This document shows, piece after piece, positions 57,792-64,000 of a DNA stretch of 64,000 nucleotides. Position 1 is the first letter of the stretch; every line of letters begins with the position of its first letter. The notes below the pieces were generated by a model. It saw only the letters and a program-made list of their open reading frames with translations. It was not told where the DNA came from and ran no database searches. Origin of the DNA: Bondarzewia mesenterica (lineage: Eukaryota; Basidiomycota; Agaricomycetes; Russulales; Bondarzewiaceae); contig SGPL01000044.1 in assembly GCA_004802705.1 (NCBI GenBank), positions 37,108 through 101,107 on the forward strand, in the 5' to 3' direction. A program made the translations under genes and the position numbers.

Positions 57792-58100
57792 TTGCTGCTA
57801 TTACGTATGTTTGTTTCGAGTTGACTACAGACGCTAGTTTAGTTTCATCTGTCATTCGCTCGTTGCCTTGATAAATCGTCTCGGGTATGCATTGAGAGCA
57901 TTTGCCCATGTTTGATAAGTTGGATGAACATCATGGGGAGGCATCCTTCACTCTATCCTATGTCAGTATAAGCAGAATTGAGCGGTGAACTTTATATCTT
58001 ACAGAAAATTCCTTTTCATTCGTACATTTATCTAATGATTCGCGTACCGATTTCCCCGTCATAATGACCATCTCTTGACCGTCTATTAAACTTCCCGCTT
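57792..58100. other. Convergent 3' region of CWF19L1 and the aminotransferase
   Basis: About 310 bases between two converging stops. AT-rich, no gene seen; likely 3' untranslated sequences. Confidence 0.4.
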
Positions 58101-60613
58101 TTATACGTGATCATCCAGACTTGCAATGCTCTCAATGCTCTTCTTGTAGCTGTGCCCGAAACTGCGCATGCCCTCCTTCTTGGCCTTGCGAAGGACGCGC
58201 CCAATTGCGTCGAGGCCTAACACACCGCACGCGTCAATTCAAAACTGATGCACAGATAAATAGAATTTAATACCTTTATCCAAGTCCTCAATCGGTGGAC
58301 CAAACGAGAGACGCACGAAGTGGTGGCACGGAGAGCTAAACAGGTTTCTGCGGTGTGCAGGATTAATGTCGAAGAAGATACCAGGGATGACAATCGTCTT
58401 CTCTTTCAGCAACTCTTCAAAGAATGTCTGCCATTAAATATTGTTCGTTAGCCAATGCGCAAGAGGCGGTCTGACGTTACGCACTAAACCGTTGTTGATA
58501 GGGGGAGGTAGTTTTTCGAGGTTAAGCCAGATATAGAAGGTGCTGGTAGGGGGTATTTCGACGTCGAGACCGAGAGTGTGCAGGCGTTTGAGGACGTGGT
58601 CACGTTTGTGCTTGAAGTGACGCTGGAGGGCGAGCTTTTCCTTTTTCACGTGTTCAGGATCGAGTAAAGGGACAGCGGCGAGCTGAAGGCTGTGGGAACA
58701 CAAGACGAGGTCAACGCATGCGCTATCAGTGGCGAGGGAAATGTTACTGACGGGTGATTGGCACCTCCATCAAGGAAAGACCCTGTACGGGGTGGCAATA
58801 TAGTCAGAGAAAACGTTATGAGACTGTAAAGGCTTCGAGGCCACGGCACCTGATTGAGACAGCGCTGTGACTAGATTTTTCGGTCCGACGACCCAGCAAA
58901 CGCGCCAGCCCGGGAGACGCCAGTTCTGTCAATATCACGGTCATTAAATGGAGTGGCGAGAGAGACGTGACAGAAAACGAAACCTTGGTGAGACCATCGA
59001 TGATAACGACAGAGTCCTGAGATTTATGTGTGAGACGGCGCAGAGTTTTGGGCGATAAAGTATCGTACCGTGTTGACGTCCTCAATGTATTCAGCGGATG
59101 ATACTGACTTTCCAAGATCACGCTCTTTTTCGTGATAGATGTACCAGGAATAAAACTGTGCGATGATCGTTCAAAAATGTGGATGTGACAACGATTGAAG
59201 AAAGTCCTACCTCATCAAGGATCAAGGTCGTGCTGTTGTCTCGGCTCAGTGAAACGAGCTCTTTGAGATCGTGACCTCTAGAAAGGAAACTCTCGGTTTT
59301 TTGGGTCAAGGAAAACTCGCAAATGCTCAGCTCACTCGATGACTTGGCCAGTGGGATTCCTCGGATTAGAGGCTATGAGAACGGCGAGACCTTGGGTTCG
59401 TATGTCTTTCTGCACAGTTGACAACCGGATATCAGAGACCCGATGTGCTGCGATACATCAGCTGATACTAAGACGGACCTTGGTTTGTTTTATGTCTAGA
59501 CGATAGTAATTCTGATATGCATATATCTTAAGTAAATATGAAATCGACATAAATCAAGACATACCTCAGGCTCCAATCTACAAAAGACTGAATCAATACA
59601 TGAACGCAGGATGGATTATAAATGGACACAAACGCCGTGGGGACGGGAACTAGTCGTCTGAATGCAGACAGCACCTGATCATAAGCTGTGTAGTCCGGAA
59701 CTTGATATGACTGAAAGGCAGTAACGAACACTTCTCTATGAGGAAAACATTCATAATCGGCGCCAGACGTATACTCACGCAATACACATCTCCAATAACG
59801 GCAGCAACGCGGGAAAGACCAGATCTTCCACCGGGCACAATGCAGACGTTCTCATACGTATATTGTGAGGCTTTACCTTGCCTGTAGGTGTGATTGTAAA
59901 GGTTTGCAACGGCCTCGCGGAGGGCTAGCAGATGCTTGATCTTAGAGTATAATCACAATTGATAGTCAAGGGTATCGCACTTTTGATGCCAGTGGTTGGC
60001 GCATATTCAAGTGCATCCAGGGGGTACTGCACATTCGTTGGGCGCTCCGTAGCACCTGGAATGGGACCCACCTCCGGAGCACCTTGACCTAGATTCGCCC
60101 ACTCGTGCGAGCTGGCGTAATTAAAGCCATTGGCCATGGCACGGTCGGAACAATAGATGACACCGGTAGAGCCAGGGTGCTGAATGCCAGGCACAGTTTC
60201 TTCTTCCTGATTATTGGACACACATATACTGAATATGAGAAAGAAATTCACGAGCTAAGCGCAAAACGTACAGGATTTATGGTCTGCGGCAAAACGGCCT
60301 TGGGATTATGTCCAGCAGATTGTCGAAAAATCTGCGAAGGCGAGGGTGGGTTATAGTTCGACTGAGCCAAGACACCGGATGATCGGAAGACCAACCTGGT
60401 GAGCCTCGGAATCCTTCTCGTGCTTGAAGGTTTTGAGGATGTCTAAAACCTGGAAGAAAGCAAGACGCAGAGGTCATCGGAGAGCGTCCCCATATTAAAC
60501 ATCAATGACCGTGTATCTTTTACTTGTTGGTACCATTGAGGGGAACGTACGACATCTTTGAAATGAAGAGGAGTTCCGGAACGAGAAGGGTGTGCACTAG
60601 GTGTCCTGGACAT
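58101..60613 (-). CDS. PLP-dependent class I/II aminotransferase
   Basis: Fold type I PLP enzyme of the aspartate/aromatic aminotransferase and ACC-synthase-like family. The start at 60613 (MSRTPSAHPSRSGTPLHFKD) leads by an intron from PQWYQQ to VLDILKTFKHEKDSEAHQ. Then come a cofactor-binding loop near GQGAPEVGPIPG, NYENV-like YTYENVCIVPGGRSGLSRVA, and the substrate-binding IYNPS-type segment. The PLP-lysine region is VVIIDGLTK followed by WRLPGWRVCWVVGPK-type sequence. The C-terminal domain contains HVKKEKLALQRHFKHKRDHV and TSTFYIWLNLEKLP, then FFEELLKEKTIVIPGIFFDI and HFVRLSFGPPIEDLDK with the carboxylate-binding Arg. Many short introns; only outer limits are given. The amino-acid substrate is not predictable. 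It is tandem with the arginase gene on the same strand, 442 bases apart. Confidence 0.8.
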
Positions 60614-61055
60614 GGTTGGTCAAGGGGAAGTGCTGTTGGGTAGCGTGTACAAAGATGGTGGTTATATAGCAAACAGCCAGCAGGCAGCACTGGTTGCCTG
60701 CAGGCATCATGCATCATGACCAGTGCATCAGCAGTTGTTAGCAACTGTCGGCACAAAGTACGGCTGGTCTATTTTTAACCGGATGTCTCCCGTGACGGCG
60801 AATCGACCTCTGTGAAGAATGTGTTTCTTCCTGTATTTACCTGACTCCCATTGACCACTATGTATACTCTATCTGACCAACTTCTTACCTGAATTCTTCG
60901 CTTTCGATACATCTCACTTGGACATGACGGCATCTCAAGGACACGCCGACAGATCTTACTCCAGATTAATGAGTAGGCACATATGTACATCCAAATATTG
61001 AGCTTCCTTTGGCGCACCCTATTCCACGCGTTGCTCATCGAATCAAGACGTCCAT
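60614..61055. promoter_or_regulatory. Aminotransferase upstream region with TATA-like element
   Basis: On the minus strand a TATATAA lies at 60668-60662, about 50 bases before the aminotransferase ATG. The rest of the interval runs to the arginase stop and has no recognised gene. Confidence 0.4.
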
Positions 61056-62434
61056 TCAAAGCAGGGTCTCCCCTGTAAGCGACAAATATCTTGAGATGAA
61101 TAGCCATGATACATAATTTTTCTTGGTCTCACCTAGCGCTGCGCGAAGAAGAGAGCATCCAACCGCAACAGTTTTCTTGACACTGTCCTGGTCTTTGAGA
61201 GACGGGTTGACTTCCTGAAGGCCGAATGTTGGTCAGCATCTCTTTCGGTGATCATACTGGCGCCCTAACTCACCATCAGGTCGACTGCGACCAATAAACC
61301 CGTTTCGTAAATCCTTTCACAGATGTAATGCCCTTCTCGGAAGGTCAGACCACCGCGGACTGGCGTCCCTGTGCTGGGTGCAACAGTGGGGTCAAGGGCA
61401 TCCACATCAAAGCTCAGATGGACAGGCTTGTCTCTTCCGGGATTAATCTTGTCCAATGCCATCTCGACCACTTGTCCGATACCATAGCGGTCGACCTCGT
61501 GCATAGAAAATGCCGCTATGTTCTGCTCACGCAGTAACGCCTTCTCGCCGGCATCAACGTCACGAAGCCCTATGTAGGCGATGCGTGATGGAGGGAGATG
61601 GATCGAGTCGAGCCAGGCGAATGGAACAGGTTCATTGGAAGAGATGAGTCTAACGGAGGAAGAGTCTGCCAAAGATGTGAGGAAGGACACCGGCATTCCA
61701 TGAATATTACCTACAGTATAAGATCTCAGGGCACGGTGTCAAAATTAGTCCCGTCGAGGCTTACCTGAATCTGTCGTCTCCGGCGTATTGATATCCGCGT
61801 GCGCATCGACCCAGATGACGGTCAAGTCAGGGTATTTGCTGCAGCAAGCAAACGAGGTTTTTTCATGTTGATGCGAAACCAAGAAGTGGACTTACGATAG
61901 AGTCCCTCCAATAGTGCCCATTGCCAACGAATGATCGCCTCCCAAAGTCAACGGGAGCTGACCCTGTTTCGCGTGGTCCCCAACCACTTTCGCAACAGCC
62001 TCAGTCACCTTCGACACCAGTCTAGGGTTCTTAAGCTTCCCAATCGGCGGGTCGCTCTCTGTTGAGATATCCTCGAATTGATGATGTCCGTCGAACTGGA
62101 CCTTCCACCCCAGACCGGTCAGCTGCTGTATGATACCTGCATTGACAATATGGATGGGGCCCTCATCTACGCCTGGCCTATGCTATGGATGGATCAGCTA
62201 TAATCAGAACCGATTGAATCACTGAGCTCACCTGACCACCGCTGAATGCACAAAGTACCTGCCTTAGCACACCCGCGCAACGATGGTATGGATTTACAAA
62301 TATAAACTAACCTGAATGGACACCCTACTACCTATTATCACGGGGGTGGATGGACATATGAATGGGTAAGGACGAAACAAAGGACTTACTGCAACGGTCT
62401 TCGGCTCTGTGATGAATTTTGACTTCGAGGCCAT
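61056..62434 (-). CDS. CAR1: Arginase
   Basis: Arginase is a binuclear manganese enzyme that cleaves arginine to ornithine and urea. The start at 62434 ([15 protein letters not shown]) is followed by short exons ([17 protein letters not shown]). The metal-binding motifs are present in order: [30 protein letters not shown] and [40 protein letters not shown] follows, then [12 protein letters not shown], split by an intron. The last coding bases (LGETLL) come from a tiny terminal exon ending at the stop at 61056. All catalytic residues appear intact, and the length is typical (about 330 residues). The enzyme sits in the urea-cycle/arginine catabolic route in the cytosol. A TATATAAG lies 67 bases upstream of the ATG. 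Its tandem neighbour is an aminotransferase, but no link is established. Confidence 0.95.
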
Positions 62435-62500
62435 AAATGTAGCGAGAAATAGTCACGATGCAAGTGACGAATTGTTTCCTTTGCACGTCAATGTGCAGCT

Positions 62501-62508
62501 CTTATATA
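62501..62508 (-). promoter_or_regulatory. TATA box of the arginase gene
   Basis: TATATAAG on the minus strand, 67 bases before the ATG at 62434. Assigned by position; no nitrogen-regulatory site was verified. Confidence 0.5.
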
Positions 62509-63353
62509 CTGGTGTCCTTGGCTGTGAACGTTCGAACCCACAAGAGGATCCTCTCAAGATCCGGACAGAACGAATGCATGTCGAAATTTGCAAAGTCACC
62601 GTCTCGATAACGCCCAAAAAGACAGCACGTGAGGCTGGCTTTTACTGCCCCAAATTACGTGAGCGCGGAGTAGCCTCTTATATCACGTTTCAAACGTTTC
62701 CATCTGCCAGTCACTGCCAGTGGCTGCTTGTGGCCCTTTGTGCCAGCCGCCGCTATACAATTAGGTGCGTATGTGCATCTATTTACTACCAGGAGGGTGC
62801 CATGATTCCAGGTTTTTGTCTTGCAGCAAAGGTAAGTGAGTAATGTTTCTTTGATCCTTTTCTGATCAGTGTGCCACACTAAGTACTGAGTCGCGTCTCA
62901 CATTTGCGCTCGGTTTGCTTATGCCAGATGGCATTTTCACGCTCTAGCATATCTAAGCAAAAACTTCAAGCTTCAATAGCATCAATGTTCCCCAAGTTTG
63001 TAGCATTTGCTTTCTGACTTGTTACCTGTTGGTGTTGCTGGCAGTGGCCGCACTGGGCACCATATCTGCGGAGTTGCTTACCAATGATTTATTACTAAGC
63101 AGTACCGCAACTTTGGTCTATGTATTTCACAAGCAGCCACAGGCTGTGCCACACATTGGCTTTTGCTTTGACCTGGAGCTGCGTGGCACGGTATAGCTTT
63201 GTCTTTGATGGATCGTCAATTGGGCAATCTGGTGGCATTGCCACTAACCCAATGCAAATATAAGTCGGGCCTTCATTGCGACTTCATCCTCAACGCACAA
63301 CATACACTCTTCCATTCGCATCATCCGGAGCTACTCACATCAATAACACAGCC
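62509..63353. other. Divergent intergenic region between arginase and the edge gene
   Basis: About 850 bases holding both promoters. A plus-strand TATAAG lies at 63259-63264, about 90 bases before the start at 63354. A T-loop-like GTTCGAACCC near 62530 lacks an upstream A box and is not a tRNA. The dense frame at 62409-62843 overlaps the arginase leader and shows no family motif. Confidence 0.4.
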
Positions 63354-64000
63354 ATGGACGAGAAAACGCCCTCTAAACGCTCTCAAAGCTTTGGAGACCT
63401 GACTTCGCCAGGCACTCGCGCACAGTCAACAGTAAGCCATCTCACCATCTATCCCAGCAAGGTCGAATTACTCAAACCAATGGGGCTCAAGGGAGTTCGA
63501 CGGAACAGCAGTGTGGCAGTCTTGGAGCAGCAGCGGACTATCTCCAATCCTCTAGCAGTGGAGCGTTCGAAATCCTTTACCCTTGGTACTCCTACGCAAC
63601 GGTCAAGCACCGCGCGTTCAATGCACGCATCCAAGTCGCAACCTAATACTCCATCCCAATTGGGATCAGCGATGCGACCAATGCGTCGTGCTGACTCTGT
63701 TCCGGTCATCTCACGGCAAGCAACCTCTAGCAGTCGCGGACATCCACGACAAAATCAAGGAGCATTGATACGGACGCCAACACTGACATGCACTATTTCC
63801 CGCGCAGACTCGAATGGGCTTCCTCGTCATAATGGCGGCACCACCGATCTAGAGGAACCTCTGTCACTGACTGTCACGGAAAAACTGGAAAGGCTGCGCG
63901 GGGACCTGAATGCCATAGAGGAAGACGGAGATGAATCTTGCTCGTCTTCCATGTCGTGCCTCGACGACTTGGACGACGTCACTTCTGAAGCGACTTCGCT
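63354..64000 (+). CDS. Unrecognised Ser/Thr-rich protein (3' truncated by window edge)
   Basis: From ATG 63354 the frame is open without a stop to the end of the window, 215 codons. It begins MDEKTPSKRSQSFGDLTSPG and is rich in Ser, Thr, Arg and Gln with SP and TP pairs (LTSPG, TLGTPTQ, IRTPT), so it looks disordered and a likely phosphorylation target. The later part includes EEPLSLTVTEKLERLRGDLN, a short possible helix, followed by an acidic Ser-rich patch (EEDGDESCSSS; LDDLDDVTSEA). A TATA-like element lies about 90 bases upstream. I cannot assign a family, and the C-terminal part, which may carry a domain, is outside the window. Long open length and plausible promoter position make it a real gene rather than chance. 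Confidence 0.6.
   Translation, partial: MDEKTPSKRSQSFGDLTSPGTRAQSTVSHLTIYPSKVELLKPMGLKGVRRNSSVAVLEQQRTISNPLAVERSKSFTLGTPTQRSSTARSMHASKSQPNTPSQLGSAMRPMRRADSVPVISRQATSSSRGHPRQNQGALIRTPTLTCTISRADSNGLPRHNGGTTDLEEPLSLTVTEKLERLRGDLNAIEEDGDESCSSSMSCLDDLDDVTSEATS

Noticed and set aside
62525..62545. GTTCGAACCC resembling a tRNA T-loop upstream of arginase
   Set aside because: The stem is weak and there is no A box at the expected distance on either strand.
1..64000. CRISPR array, prokaryotic operon, integrated virus or intact transposon
   Set aside because: No regularly spaced repeats, reverse transcriptase, transposase or capsid-like frame was found; gene structure is eukaryotic throughout.

Overview
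This window is nuclear DNA from a filamentous basidiomycete, most likely a plant-associated or wood- or litter-decaying Agaricomycete. The evidence is gene structure and gene content. Nearly every gene is broken by short (about 45-80 nt) GT-AG introns, genes lie close together on both strands, and many proteins match fungal housekeeping families. Two secreted proteins fit the lifestyle: a family 6 cellobiohydrolase with a CBM1 cellulose-binding module, and a cerato-platanin. The species cannot be named from sequence reading alone. No CRISPR array, tRNA, rRNA, intact transposon or viral insertion was recognised.

Layout: 1-1485 (+) 3' part of TIM54; 1625-8379 (-) meiotic helicase HFM1/MER3; 8615-9135 (+) CKS1; 9843-10259 (-) cerato-platanin; 11229-15759 (+) insulinase-type M16 protease; 18207-21894 (+) long protein of unknown function with a C-terminal membrane segment; 22181-24437 (-) RFA1; 25031-26500 (-) indoleamine 2,3-dioxygenase; 28633-30999 (-) 3-hydroxyisobutyryl-CoA hydrolase; 31157-33634 (+) tubulin cofactor E; 35491-36942 (-) SR-type splicing factor; 37658-39627 (-) cysteine desulfurase NFS1; 40032-41784 (-) cellobiohydrolase; 43055-44002 (-) NECAP-like endocytic adaptor; 44095-45176 (+) CSN8-like subunit; 45337-47106 (-) UBLCP1-type phosphatase; 49361-50511 (+) Nudix hydrolase ending in a peroxisomal signal; 51092-53094 (-) secreted type-B carboxylesterase; 55044-57791 (+) CWF19L1/Drn1; 58101-60613 (-) class I/II aminotransferase; 61056-62434 (-) arginase; 63354-64000 (+) 5' part of an unrecognised Ser/Thr-rich protein.

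The genes do not form an obvious pathway cluster. Several are divergent pairs with short shared promoters (HFM1/CKS1, EHD3/TBCE, NECAP/CSN8). Loose functional themes are amino-acid catabolism (IDO, EHD3, arginase, aminotransferase), cell cycle and DNA metabolism (CKS1, RFA1, HFM1), and RNA splicing (SR protein, CWF19L1).

Three otherwise intact genes (M16 protease, NECAP, CWF19L1) each need removal of one base from a homopolymer to keep frame. With three N calls in the window, this suggests draft-assembly errors rather than real pseudogenes. I found no convincing undescribed multi-gene system. The most useful leads are the PTS1-tagged Nudix protein with a long open upstream extension, MCB-like elements in the CKS1/HFM1 and RFA1 promoters, a GC-AG intron in the SR gene, and the unknown 1,132-residue protein. 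Exon joins given below were read by eye from frame continuity, splice consensus and family conservation; where no join is given, only the outer limits are asserted.
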